20,789 nt of DNA from positions 1 to 20,789 of the forward strand of contig JAQTRI010000013.1 of NCBI GenBank assembly GCA_028711905.1, read 5' to 3'. The notes beneath the pieces are model-generated. The model did not search any database, was not told where the DNA came from, and was given only the letters and a program-made list of their open reading frames with translations. Within the stretch, counting starts at the first letter, position 1, and each line of letters starts with the position of its first letter. Below, piece after piece: positions 7,218 to 15,634 of this stretch. A program made the translations under genes and the position numbers. Source of the DNA: Candidatus Wallbacteria bacterium. GTDB lineage: Bacteria; Muiribacteriota; JAQTZZ01.

Positions 7218-10200
7218 ATGAAATCAGACAGAAGGACCAGGCAGGGAATCTCCATGGTTATTGTCTCTGTCTCCATGATCCTGGTCATGGGCATGGCTGC
7301 CTTGGCCATTGATGTCGGCAACATGTACCTGGAACAGTCCACTCTGGACAAAGCCACCAAGCTGGCGGCACTCGGAGCGGCCCAGGCCATGAAACAGACT
7401 GACGACCCTGAAGTGATCGAATCCCAGGCCCTGTCGATTTTCGCAGGCAACGGGATGGACCCGTCCCAGGCCGAGATCAACATTCAGGTAACCAACGGCA
7501 CAGAAACAGCCTTTGTCAACGCCTCTCTCCAAGTCCCCTTTTATTTCGCCAAAGTTCTGGGATTCGAAAGCATTGACCTTAACAGCCAGGCCCTGGCAGA
7601 GCTTCAGCCCAATGGCAGCTCCAAGCTCATTGACCAGCAGACCAATGATCTGGTTCCGTGGGGTATACCCAACGGCCGAACATGGTTCGATGATAATGAG
7701 CAGGAACTGAACATCGACAGCAACTATTACTACGAATGGAGCGAAACAGCAGGATTTGAGTTCTCAATCGGCGATGAATACCTTCTCAAGCTCGGTGACG
7801 GACAGGTGACAGACCCGCTGGGCAGAAAAATCCTGATCACTATGGACGGGACAGATGACTCTTACCCGTCAGATGCTAATGATCCGATGTTTCCTGAAAT
7901 CGGCACCAGAATTCAGGCTGAGTTTCTCAAAGCCTATGGATTGATCTTCTGGTGCCTGCAGCAGGGCATCCATGTGGACTGGATCCTGGATTACAATGGA
8001 GGCAGCTTTCTTATTGACTACAGAGACGAGGTCGCGTCCGCAGTCAGCGAGACAGGCGTGGATTTCAACAGTATCACCAAGTACACGCTCAGTTCCAAGA
8101 ATGTATCAGATCTGCTGGAATGGTTGAACTCTCACAGTTCCAGCGAGGGGCGCCCCTATGTTGTCGTTCCTATGGACGACAGTTTTGATGTGGCTGTGTT
8201 CACCCAGAACCGCTATCTGCCCCCGGACCTCATGCCATGGGGCATCAAATCCAGATCAGCCACTTATCCCTTTGGCTATCAGTTCGAGCAGGAAATGACC
8301 TTTTACTACGGCTCTCTGGCAGCGACTGCCGATACAGGCGGCTGGTGCTGCCTGAACATGGGAGGTATTGTCAACAGCGCTGACCATTATGACAAGACCC
8401 TTGACGGCATGCCGGTTGATGCAGGCAAGGTCTATTTCACGGGCGGTAACACCACCACCCAGGCAGCCAACTACGCCCATGCCACTGTCAATGCACTGGC
8501 AGAGCGCATGAATTCCGGCAGGCACTATGTCAAACTGCCGATTGTCAGCGGATTCAGCACTTCAGCGGCTGTGGGAGTGCAGTTCAACGGCTTTCTCAAT
8601 CTCAGGCTCCTGGGAGCAGAGGTCACTAATACTCTCAGAGACATTTACTATGTGGTGGTCAATGACGAGACCAATACAGTCAAATTCGAGGACGCCAGCC
8701 TTGACGGCGCTGATTTTGGCCTCGGCGAAGACGGCGAGATGCACATGGACACATTTATCATTACAGCAGTGAACGCCTCATTCCCGATCACCGGTCATAC
8801 CAAGGCAGGTGGCGGCGAATGGAACTTCTCTCTGGCTGGAGTCGGCTCCTCGTTCACTGACGCCGGCGGATTCACCACCACCTTAACTGCTGCGGACGGC
8901 GACACATACACCTTCACTATAGTCAGCGACACCAGCGCGGCAACAGCGGCCCTGTCTCACGCCACATTTATCCTCGGCCCAGCCGCTGAAATCCGCGCGC
9001 CGCAAAACGAGGTCACGATCATCAGATCAATCCCGTCACTGCTGATCAGGGGCAAGTTCGTCAGAAAGGTCCCGCCTGCAGACCTGCAATTCACTGTTTC
9101 CGAAGACCTGCCTGATGAAGTTGTGACCAAGGCCCTGTCACAGGCAGGCATCCCCTTTTCCTGGCTGCATGACGCAGATGCCCTGGACAACACCATTGAC
9201 GATTATGAGTGGATCTATACCCACCACGAGGATTTCTATGACACTGCGGTTGCCGAGCGTCTGGCTCACTGGACATCCGGAGGACGGTATTTCTTCAACA
9301 TGTGCTGGGCCACGGACCGCTTTGACAATGCCATTGAGGAATACAATCACGAAACCTTTGGCAGCGACACCTCTCAATATTTACCGAAAATGTTCTTCAA
9401 ATCATACGCTGATCCGCAAATCTACCGCTGCTATCGCTGTGCGGGCTGGAATGAGGACTCTGACTGCTGTTTCTATGACGGCTGGATCTACGAATTCGTC
9501 AAGCATACCGACATCAACAATACAACTGACTCCAGCTACACCATCAACCCTCGCGATATCATGATCAATCAGAATCATGTCAGTACCATCCCCATGGACA
9601 ATTATGAAGGCCGGACCCATGCCTTTGCTGTTGGCCAGCTGATGACTGATCAGCAGGTTTTTGCCAAGGACAACCCCTCTGTCGGGTACCGTGAAGGGGT
9701 CGCGGCCTACAACAACTCCAGCGTAGCCAGGATGGTTACCCGCTCTTACAGGATCAATGGTTCTGACCCAGGCGGTGTTGCGACCTTCTACGGAGGCCAT
9801 GATCCATGCCACTCAAGCGAAAACCTGCCGGCTTACCGCCTGATCCTCAACAATGTTTTAGCCGGGTCCCAGGTGCCTGCGGTAAAAACCGCGAATGACC
9901 TGACCAATTTCGGAGCGCTGGATCTGGATGCCACCCAGGAGGAAGGCGACAGCAAGGAATATCTGGCCAACATCAAGTGCGGCTATCAGAACTTCCTCTA
10001 CCCCGGCAAGATCGTTCATACCCTTCCGAACAACCTGCCGGTCGAAACCAATGCCGGAGTGGCCTTCAATGTGTCCGGCAATCCAGGCACATGGGACAGC
10101 CACACAACAGATTCTCCGCGCGTGGTGCTGGTTCCTGTCGTGGATACCATGAACGCTGATGGGACAACCGTATGCAGTCTGGAGCAGGCCAATGTCGATG

Positions 10201-10385
10201 ACCCTCCGAACTGCATCTATGGAATCTACCTGCGTGACAAGGTCCGCATCAGGGGAATCGCCAAATTCTGGCTCTTAGATGTGGCAACCGCCAATCCGGA
10301 CGAACTCGACAACTCGCTTGGTCCGGTGGAAAACGGACAGGTGCGTGGAATATTCCTCGGGTATTTCATCCCGCCTGTGGAATAA
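7218..10385 (+). CDS. Giant TadG-like pilus-associated protein, paralog 2
   Basis: This 1055-residue protein is a tandem paralog of the preceding gene. The start at 7218 follows a good Shine-Dalgarno (CGGAGGTG, 7205-7212) and fits the sigma-54 start site; the in-frame ATG at 7185 does not. The N-terminal helix and DVGNMYLEQSTLDKATKLAA signature, the first DLVPWG module (D144) and the C-terminal 400 residues closely follow paralog 1. The middle differs. The second module (D337) has GGWCCLNMGG in place of the GNWGALALGG motif, and roughly 120-150 extra residues near 470-620 look like a beta-rich Ig-like insert (Thr/Gly/Ala-rich). C696 of FNMCWAT is kept, while the cysteine cluster is rearranged (C738, C741, C750, C751). 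The paralog has its own sigma-54 promoter and a strong terminator. Confidence 0.8.
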   Translation: MKSDRRTRQGISMVIVSVSMILVMGMAALAIDVGNMYLEQSTLDKATKLAALGAAQAMKQTDDPEVIESQALSIFAGNGMDPSQAEINIQVTNGTETAFVNASLQVPFYFAKVLGFESIDLNSQALAELQPNGSSKLIDQQTNDLVPWGIPNGRTWFDDNEQELNIDSNYYYEWSETAGFEFSIGDEYLLKLGDGQVTDPLGRKILITMDGTDDSYPSDANDPMFPEIGTRIQAEFLKAYGLIFWCLQQGIHVDWILDYNGGSFLIDYRDEVASAVSETGVDFNSITKYTLSSKNVSDLLEWLNSHSSSEGRPYVVVPMDDSFDVAVFTQNRYLPPDLMPWGIKSRSATYPFGYQFEQEMTFYYGSLAATADTGGWCCLNMGGIVNSADHYDKTLDGMPVDAGKVYFTGGNTTTQAANYAHATVNALAERMNSGRHYVKLPIVSGFSTSAAVGVQFNGFLNLRLLGAEVTNTLRDIYYVVVNDETNTVKFEDASLDGADFGLGEDGEMHMDTFIITAVNASFPITGHTKAGGGEWNFSLAGVGSSFTDAGGFTTTLTAADGDTYTFTIVSDTSAATAALSHATFILGPAAEIRAPQNEVTIIRSIPSLLIRGKFVRKVPPADLQFTVSEDLPDEVVTKALSQAGIPFSWLHDADALDNTIDDYEWIYTHHEDFYDTAVAERLAHWTSGGRYFFNMCWATDRFDNAIEEYNHETFGSDTSQYLPKMFFKSYADPQIYRCYRCAGWNEDSDCCFYDGWIYEFVKHTDINNTTDSSYTINPRDIMINQNHVSTIPMDNYEGRTHAFAVGQLMTDQQVFAKDNPSVGYREGVAAYNNSSVARMVTRSYRINGSDPGGVATFYGGHDPCHSSENLPAYRLILNNVLAGSQVPAVKTANDLTNFGALDLDATQEEGDSKEYLANIKCGYQNFLYPGKIVHTLPNNLPVETNAGVAFNVSGNPGTWDSHTTDSPRVVLVPVVDTMNADGTTVCSLEQANVDDPPNCIYGIYLRDKVRIRGIAKFWLLDVATANPDELDNSLGPVENGQVRGIFLGYFIPPVE

Positions 10386-10416
10386 TCCGCAAACAACATA
10401 TTGAATCGTGAACCAT

Positions 10417-10451
10417 GCAGGGAACGGTATCGACCGTTTCCTGCTTTTTTT
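10417..10451 (+). terminator. Rho-independent terminator of TadG-like gene 2
   Basis: GCAGGGAACGGT, loop ATCG, ACCGTTTCCTGC (12-bp stem with one G-U pair) and then seven T. This is a textbook intrinsic terminator on the + strand. The convergent minus-strand gene ends at 10474; read on the minus strand the hairpin has no T-tail. Confidence 0.93.
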
Positions 10452-10473
10452 CGGCAGCAAATCATCCTGGTTA

Positions 10474-12831
10474 TCAGCTGAGCGCGAGATTGAAAAGATC
10501 CGTATCCTTCATTTCATCATAAATCTGCCTGAAAACATCAACCATATCCCCATCGAACTGGGTCCAGCTGCATTTTTTGAGCTCTTCGAACGACTGCTCG
10601 AACGGCATGCCTTTGCGGTATGAACGGTCAGATGTCATGGCGTCAAAAGAGTCGGCCACTGCGATGATACGGGCACCTAAGCAGATATCCTTGCCCTTAA
10701 GCCCATCGGGATAGCCCTTGCCGTCATATCGTTCGTGGTGCCCGCGCACCATCGGGATCTTGTCGCTCAGAAATTCAACAGGCGCAAGGATCTGGGCGCT
10801 GATCACCGGATGGTTCTTGATGATCTGATACTCTTCGTCAGTGAGTCTGCCTGGTTTGCACAGGATGTGGTCGCGGATGCCGATCTTGCCGATGTCGTGG
10901 AGCAGGGCTGCGAAATTGATGTCTTCGATTTCTTCCCGGGACAGTCCGATTTTTTTGGCGATTTCCACAGAATACTTGGCCACGCGTCGCGAATGACCGT
11001 GCGTGTATGGATCTTTCGAGTCCATGGCATTGGCCAGCACCTGGATCGTGCTCTTGTAAAGACTGCGGATGCTGACATACAGCTTGGCATTGTCAATGGA
11101 GTTGACAGCTAAGCTGGCGATGGCTTCCAGGAGTTCCACATCATGTTCATTGAATGTTGTCTCGCCCTTTTTGTTTAGCACTTCCAGCACACCGACCGGT
11201 TTATCTTTCAGCAAAAGGGGAACAGCGATTATCGATCTGGTGATGAACTTGGTCTTATCATCCGCCTGGAAAAAGAATCTGGTGTCTTTCGAGGTATCCG
11301 GCACAATGCAGGATTTGCCGTTCTGAGCCACCCAGCCTGCAATACCCTGGCCCATCTTCAGGCGGATCTGCTTGATAGCCTCGCCTTTCTCGCCTTGTCC
11401 AATCTCGAAGTACAGCTCATTGGTCTTTTCATCCACTAAGATGACAGAGCAAGCCTCCGCATTCATCACCTCAGTGACCAGAGCCATGATCTTGTCCAGC
11501 AGGCCATCGTGCCCGTAAAGTTCCAGGGTTGAACTCACCACCCGACCGATCTCGTAAAGAGAGGACCCTTCATCAACCTTCTGCTGAAGCAGAATCGTTT
11601 CCGTAATCCGTCTGTGCTGCCTGACAAAGCGCTCGACAATACGGTCCAACCCTTCCGGGAGCCTCAGGTCTTCCCCGGCGATGACAAACCAGGTAGGCGA
11701 GTCTTTGACAGGAAGATTGAAATAGATATATTCGTCGTCCGTGATTTTTTTTCGGGCGAACCCCCCCAACCTTTGCAGGTCGTTTTCATCCAGAAGCAGG
11801 TCTTTTAGTTGTTGGAATCTTCCGCCCGAAATATCGCATAAATATCGAACCACAAAGTCAGAAAGCAGTTTTTCCCATTCAACTACGCCTCCAGCGACCG
11901 GCACAGAAAAAAAGGAGGCGAAAAATTCAAATGTTTCTTTGGAAAGTGAAGACAGGGTGGAACAGTCCCTGACCCGCTCTAAGTATCTGAGCTCATCATC
12001 GGAAGTGATAAGCTTTTCCGGCCTTTCGATAAAGGAACGCATCAGAATTGTCTTGCCTGTGACAGCATCGATCTCAAAATACACACCACAGACAGCCATA
12101 TCGCCCTCGGCCCCGGAAAATCGCACCGGCATCTGGCTGTAATACTGGGAAATCACCTCCTCTTTCTTGACCCCGACCACAGAATCCAGGGACCCTGTCA
12201 TGCCGCAATCAGTGATGTATGCAGTACCGCCTTCAAAAATCTGCGCATCGGCTGTCTGGACATGCGTATGAGTTCCCAGAACCGCTGTGACCTGACCGTC
12301 GAGAAAATAGCCGAAGGCCTTTTTTTCAATGCCTGATTCAGCGTGAAAATCGACAATGATAATACGATAGCCTTTTTCCCGCAGTGACCTGACCTGCTGC
12401 TCAACCATAGTGAAAGGATCAGCCAGCAGTTCAAAGCTTTCCTTGCCAAAGATATTGACGATGCTCTCGCGGCCAAGGGCGTTGATCACTGCGGCTTTAC
12501 AGCCCTTGACTGTTGTGAGGAACACCCCTTTTCCCGGGGTCCCCTCCGGATAATTGATAGGCCTGATCAGCCGCGGCTCTTTGTCGATATAAGGGCAGAT
12601 TTCCCGTTTGACCCAGGTATGGTTACCCATGGTGATGGCATCCGCCCCCATGGTGAATATCTTCTCTGCATCTTCAGGATATAGGCCCAGACCCTTGGAT
12701 GTGTTCTCCCCGTTTACGATGATGAAATCAGGATTCAGTTCCTTTCTGATGCGGGGAAAAATGTGCGCCAGCGCCCGCAGTCCTGCGTCATCATCAACAT
12801 CACCGAGAAAAACAGCTTTAATAATCTTCAT
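10474..12831 (-). CDS. YmdB-type phosphodiesterase fused to GAF and HD-GYP domains
   Basis: This 785-residue protein joins two phosphodiesterase types. Residues 1 to about 270 are a YmdB/TIGR00282 calcineurin-like metallophosphoesterase with the metal and catalytic residues in place: D11, E42, N43, N70-H71 (GNHTW), H163 (DFHAES), H188 and H190 (GTHTH). Relatives cleave cyclic nucleotides such as 2',3'-cNMP. Residues about 275-425 are unassigned and may be a degenerate sensory domain. A GAF domain follows (about 430-585), then an HD-GYP domain with H645-D646 (LLHDIGKIG), HHERYDGKGYP (GYP 706-708) and the intervening histidines, the class that hydrolyses cyclic di-GMP. There is no membrane segment, so it is cytoplasmic. 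Its start overlaps the methyltransferase stop by four bases. The fusion is unusual: YmdB normally stands alone at about 265 residues. Confidence 0.9.
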   Translation of the reverse strand: MKIIKAVFLGDVDDDAGLRALAHIFPRIRKELNPDFIIVNGENTSKGLGLYPEDAEKIFTMGADAITMGNHTWVKREICPYIDKEPRLIRPINYPEGTPGKGVFLTTVKGCKAAVINALGRESIVNIFGKESFELLADPFTMVEQQVRSLREKGYRIIIVDFHAESGIEKKAFGYFLDGQVTAVLGTHTHVQTADAQIFEGGTAYITDCGMTGSLDSVVGVKKEEVISQYYSQMPVRFSGAEGDMAVCGVYFEIDAVTGKTILMRSFIERPEKLITSDDELRYLERVRDCSTLSSLSKETFEFFASFFSVPVAGGVVEWEKLLSDFVVRYLCDISGGRFQQLKDLLLDENDLQRLGGFARKKITDDEYIYFNLPVKDSPTWFVIAGEDLRLPEGLDRIVERFVRQHRRITETILLQQKVDEGSSLYEIGRVVSSTLELYGHDGLLDKIMALVTEVMNAEACSVILVDEKTNELYFEIGQGEKGEAIKQIRLKMGQGIAGWVAQNGKSCIVPDTSKDTRFFFQADDKTKFITRSIIAVPLLLKDKPVGVLEVLNKKGETTFNEHDVELLEAIASLAVNSIDNAKLYVSIRSLYKSTIQVLANAMDSKDPYTHGHSRRVAKYSVEIAKKIGLSREEIEDINFAALLHDIGKIGIRDHILCKPGRLTDEEYQIIKNHPVISAQILAPVEFLSDKIPMVRGHHERYDGKGYPDGLKGKDICLGARIIAVADSFDAMTSDRSYRKGMPFEQSFEELKKCSWTQFDGDMVDVFRQIYDEMKDTDLFNLALS

Positions 12832-13538
12832 CTGCGGTAGTACCCCAAAACCTCATCAGTATAAACACTTTTCCCGGCATACACAATCAAAGGCGGCATC
12901 ACCCGGCAACCCGGCTGTCCCCCCTTGACGGCTTCGCAGAGAAACTTCTGCCCTTCGGACACACTGAACGAGTGAACGAACCTCAGCAGTTTCATCTCAA
13001 TTCCATGGCCTGAAAGGGTCGCTGCCAGTTCCGGAAGCCTGTCGGAACGATGGATAAATACAAAGCGCCCCCTTTTTCGCAACACCTTGCGCGCTGAAGC
13101 GCAATAATCACTGAATGTGCCATACATCTCGACCTTGGCAGCCAGCCTGTGCCCGCCGGCAGGACGCTTTTTTGTCACTGCAGAAAGATATGGCGGATTA
13201 GCAATCACCATGTCAAAACTCTGGTCACAGCTCGATGGAATGTCGCGGAAATCTCCGGGCACAAGTTTTACACTGGCTTTCAGATCGTTTATTTCGACAG
13301 TTCTCAGCAGGCAGTCGAAAGCCCTGGGGTCCTGTTCCACTCCAGTGATGTCGATTTTTTCCTTGCGGCAATGCAGCATCAGCAATACACCCCCGGTACC
13401 GCTCCCGAATTCGATCACTCTCCGCACTGATGACAGGCGGGGAAAATTCGCCAGCAGAACGCTGTCGATGTTGAGGCAGAAAAGTTCCTTGTCCTGCGCA
13501 ATTTTCATTCCTCCGACAGTCAGGCTGTCGATTCTCAT
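12828..13538 (-). CDS. tRNA1(Val) A37 N6-methyltransferase-like protein (TrmN6/YfiC family)
   Basis: This 236-residue class I SAM-dependent methyltransferase has an SAM-binding segment VIEFGSGTGGVLLML near residues 40-54 and an NPPY motif (VIANPPYLS), the signature of N6-adenine or glutamine methyltransferases. The N-terminal stretch, with LTVGGMKIAQDKELFCLNIDSVLLANF, is characteristic of TrmN6/YfiC, and there is no PrmC-type helical N-terminal domain. It would methylate a tRNA adenine, though the substrate is unproven. It overlaps its neighbours by four bases on both sides (ATGA), so it is translationally coupled within the three-gene minus-strand operon. The Shine-Dalgarno is weak, which fits coupling. 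Confidence 0.82.
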   Translation of the reverse strand: MRIDSLTVGGMKIAQDKELFCLNIDSVLLANFPRLSSVRRVIEFGSGTGGVLLMLHCRKEKIDITGVEQDPRAFDCLLRTVEINDLKASVKLVPGDFRDIPSSCDQSFDMVIANPPYLSAVTKKRPAGGHRLAAKVEMYGTFSDYCASARKVLRKRGRFVFIHRSDRLPELAATLSGHGIEMKLLRFVHSFSVSEGQKFLCEAVKGGQPGCRVMPPLIVYAGKSVYTDEVLGYYRR

Positions 13539-14407
13539 GCTTCGCGCTGCAAAAGCCTGTGCAAGGCTACCATGGCAACCTCGATCTGCCCGTCATCAGG
13601 TTCCCTTGTCGTTAAACGCTGCAGATAGATCCCGAGACCAGATATGCCGGACAAGCGCGGAGAGAAACGGGAACTCAGGCTGATCAGTTCATAACTGATT
13701 CCGGCCAGCAGGGGCACCAAAAGCACACGCATAACCACCCGCCCCAGCAGATCCCTTACCGGAAAGACGGAAAAAACCACGCTGGCGCAGATAATGAAGA
13801 ACAGGATGAAACTCGTGCCACAGCGGGGATGAAACCTGCTGCAGGTTTTGACATTCAGCAGGTTGAGCTCCAGGCCTTTTTCGTACGCGTTGACCGTTTT
13901 ATGCTCGGCCCCGTGATATGCCAGCACCCGCTCCACCTCAGGAATTTTCGTGATCAGCCATAGATATGCCACGAATACGGCAAACCGGCAGACCCCCTCG
14001 ATGATGTTGAATAATATCATTGACTTGAGGTCCAGTGCCCGGCCTGTATACCCAGCGGCAGCAAAGGGCAGAAGTATGCAAATCACGGTCCCGATCGAAA
14101 AAGCCGTGAGCATGGATCCGACCAGTTCCCAGTTACTGATCTTAGCTTCTTTTTCACCGCTCTGGATCGCGGCTGAAAGCCCCAGTGACCTGATTCCAAG
14201 CCAGATCGACTGCAAAAGCATAACCACGCCTCTGATCAGGGGGATTTTCTCGATTCCCATAGTCTTGACCCAATCCCATTTGTATGTATCGCAAAAGGTG
14301 AAAATACTGTCATCAGTGCCCTTGACAGCGATGGAGTAACTCTGCTTGCCTCGAAGCATTACCCCTTCGATCACTGCCTGGCCACCGATTTTTCTCAATT
14401 CCGGCAT
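13535..14407 (-). CDS. DUF1385 (YqhQ-like) membrane protein
   Basis: The N-terminus LRKIGGQAVIEGVMLRG and the internal HGAEHKTVNAYEKG and CSRFHPRCGTSF blocks are hallmarks of the DUF1385 family, whose molecular function is unknown to me. The protein has about 290 residues and several transmembrane helices (around 55-80, 95-130, 135-160 and 200-245). I prefer ATG at 14407 (MPELRK), preceded by GGGAG five to six bases upstream. A GTG at 14419 is also possible, with a weaker AGGA. It is the first gene of the minus-strand operon and divergent from rpmE, a neighbourhood (rpmE, DUF1385, methyltransferase) common in many bacteria. Confidence 0.88.
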   Translation of the reverse strand: MPELRKIGGQAVIEGVMLRGKQSYSIAVKGTDDSIFTFCDTYKWDWVKTMGIEKIPLIRGVVMLLQSIWLGIRSLGLSAAIQSGEKEAKISNWELVGSMLTAFSIGTVICILLPFAAAGYTGRALDLKSMILFNIIEGVCRFAVFVAYLWLITKIPEVERVLAYHGAEHKTVNAYEKGLELNLLNVKTCSRFHPRCGTSFILFFIICASVVFSVFPVRDLLGRVVMRVLLVPLLAGISYELISLSSRFSPRLSGISGLGIYLQRLTTREPDDGQIEVAMVALHRLLQREA

Positions 14408-14502
14408 CAGTTCTCCCACGCAAGTTTCCTAAAGCTATCGGTCTGAAGCGGCAACCTGTTTAACCGCAGGCGGGGTTACCCTGGTACCGGAGACGGTAAA
14501 AC

Positions 14503-14532
14503 TTGACAACACCGGGGGGAAACGATTAACAT
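14503..14532 (+). promoter_or_regulatory. Sigma-70-like promoter of rpmE-thyX
   Basis: TTGACA (14503-14508) is a perfect -35, and TAACAT (14527-14532) is an 18-base-spaced -10 with four of six matches. It sits 30 bases before the rpmE ATG and is preceded by a GC-rich stretch with partial dyads. No convincing minus-strand promoter for the divergent DUF1385 gene is visible. Confidence 0.55.
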
Positions 14533-14561
14533 TCTGAAAAATCCTTAACAAGGAGGCGGCC

Positions 14562-14774
14562 ATGAAAAAAGGGGTGCATCCCGATTTCCACAAAACCAAG
14601 GTCACCTGCGCCTGTGGTAACAGCTTCGAGACCGGTTCCACCATCGAAAACCTGAAAGTGGAAATCTGCTCAGCATGCCATCCGCACTTCACAGGAGTCC
14701 AGAAATTTGTGGACACTGCCGGAAGAGTGGAAAAATTCATGAAGCGCTACGACAAGAAAAAACAAGCCACCTGA
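14562..14774 (+). CDS. rpmE: 50S ribosomal protein L31, zinc-binding type
   Basis: This 70-residue L31 starts MKKGVHPDFHKTKVTC, the standard family opening. The zinc ligands C16, C18, C36 and C39 are all present (TCACG and CSACHP), so this is the C+ form rather than the zinc-free paralog. FTGVQKFVDTAGRVEKF is the conserved C-terminal block. A strong Shine-Dalgarno (AAGGAGG) lies seven bases before the ATG. The stop shares one base with the thyX start (TGATG), so the two are co-translated. Confidence 0.97.
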   Translation: MKKGVHPDFHKTKVTCACGNSFETGSTIENLKVEICSACHPHFTGVQKFVDTAGRVEKFMKRYDKKKQAT

Positions 14775-15469
14775 TGCTCAAGGTCGTATTGCTTTCATAC
14801 ACTCCGGCCCCGGAGGAGATTATCTCCAAGGCCGCGAAGCTTTGTTATTCCCCGAAAAACATCACAGAACTCGAGGTCACTCCTGCCGACCAGAAGCGTA
14901 TGGTGCGCAAAATGTTCTCACTGGGGCATCATTCAACTCTGGAACACGCGGCATTCACATTCGGGATTGAGGGTATTTCCAGAGCCTGCAGCCACCAGCT
15001 GGTCAGGCACAGAATGGCTTCGTATTCGCAGCAGAGCCAGCGTTATGTGCGCTTTGACCAGCCCTTTGAATTTGTCACTCCGGACACGGTCAGGAAAAAC
15101 CGCAAAGCCTCTGCCGCATACCGTAAGATAATGAAATCGCTTCATGAAGCCTATCGCGCGATGATCGAAGAAGGAATCCCGGCTGAAGACGCCAGGTATC
15201 TCCTGCCCAATGCCTGCACCACCAAACTGATCATGACCATGAACGCCAGGGAGCTCCTGCATTTCTTCAATCTCAGGCTGTGCAGCAGGGCGCAGAAAGA
15301 AATCCGCGATGTGGCGGCCGCCATGCTCTCCCAGGTGCGCAAGGTTACTCCGCACATTTTTGAAAAGGCCGGACCGACCTGTATTTCATACGGTTACTGC
15401 CGTGAAGAGGCCAAAGATTGCCCTCTGTATTCCAGGCTCAACAAAAAACCTTCGACAGCCGGACTTTGA
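14774..15469 (+). CDS. thyX: Flavin-dependent thymidylate synthase
   Basis: ThyX makes dTMP from dUMP using methylenetetrahydrofolate and FAD/NADPH, replacing ThyA. The ThyX motif is visible: R78-H79-R80-M-A-S83 with S88-x-R90-Y91. Other family blocks are HSTLEHAAFTF near residue 54, ARYLLPNACTTKL and the ARELLHFFNLRLCSRAQKEIR region. The protein has 231 residues, normal for the family. I start it at ATG 14774, which overlaps the L31 stop; the longer open frame upstream only shadows rpmE. The last 17 coding bases are part of an exact 127-bp repeat found again at the window's right end. Confidence 0.95.
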   Translation: MLKVVLLSYTPAPEEIISKAAKLCYSPKNITELEVTPADQKRMVRKMFSLGHHSTLEHAAFTFGIEGISRACSHQLVRHRMASYSQQSQRYVRFDQPFEFVTPDTVRKNRKASAAYRKIMKSLHEAYRAMIEEGIPAEDARYLLPNACTTKLIMTMNARELLHFFNLRLCSRAQKEIRDVAAAMLSQVRKVTPHIFEKAGPTCISYGYCREEAKDCPLYSRLNKKPSTAGL

Positions 15470-15579
15470 AGCCGACTGCTTTTCATGATTCTTTTTTTGT
15501 AACCATTTGTCACAAATTGTAACTGAAATTAACCTCCAGAAGAGTTATAATATGGTAAGACTTCCGGCTCCGTCTGCGA
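15453..15579 (+). repeat. 127-bp exact direct repeat, copy 1
   Basis: These 127 bases recur without a mismatch at 20663-20789, an offset of 5210. The copy spans the thyX 3' end, the intergenic promoter and the first arm of the leader hairpin. The base before the repeat differs (T at 15452, G at 20662), which sets the left edge; the right edge is unknown because the window stops. Confidence 0.97.
15523..15551 (+). promoter_or_regulatory. Sigma-70-like promoter of the TPR/transglutaminase gene
   Basis: A perfect TATAAT (-10, 15546-15551) is spaced 17 bases from CTGAAA (15523-15528), which matches the -35 consensus at four of six positions. The start site would be near 15558, giving a leader of about 88 bases. 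The upstream AT-rich stretch includes the small dyad TTTGTCACAAA and a TTGTAAC direct repeat. Confidence 0.6.
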
Positions 15580-15634
15580 CTACGCCGGATAAGAATCTGT
15601 ATCGCCCTTACTTCGTTCGGGCTAACAGACTCTA
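15564..15634 (+). promoter_or_regulatory. Structured 5' leader with two hairpins
   Basis: Hairpin 1 (15564-15588) is CCGGC/GCCGG around GTC-TGC-GAC with a symmetric three-base internal loop. Hairpin 2 (about 15592-15634) pairs AGAATCTGT with ACAGACTCT (one mismatch) and GCCC with GGGC inside. The Shine-Dalgarno AAGGGAGGA follows directly. The arrangement fits a cis-regulatory leader, but I recognise no known riboswitch class in it. Confidence 0.4.

Noticed and set aside
9169..9564. 131-codon open frame on the plus strand
   Set aside because: It is a Thr/Ser-rich shadow of the second TadG-like gene; long open shadow frames are common in these genes because of their codon bias.
12828..13538. 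PrmC (release-factor glutamine methyltransferase) as identity of the NPPY methyltransferase
   Set aside because: The protein lacks the N-terminal helical domain of PrmC and carries the GGMKIAQDKELFCLNIDSV opening typical of TrmN6/YfiC.
14675..14773. Extended thyX start inside rpmE
   Set aside because: The extra 33 residues are the rpmE sequence in another frame. The ThyX family begins at MLKVVLLSYTP, and ATG 14774 overlaps the rpmE stop.
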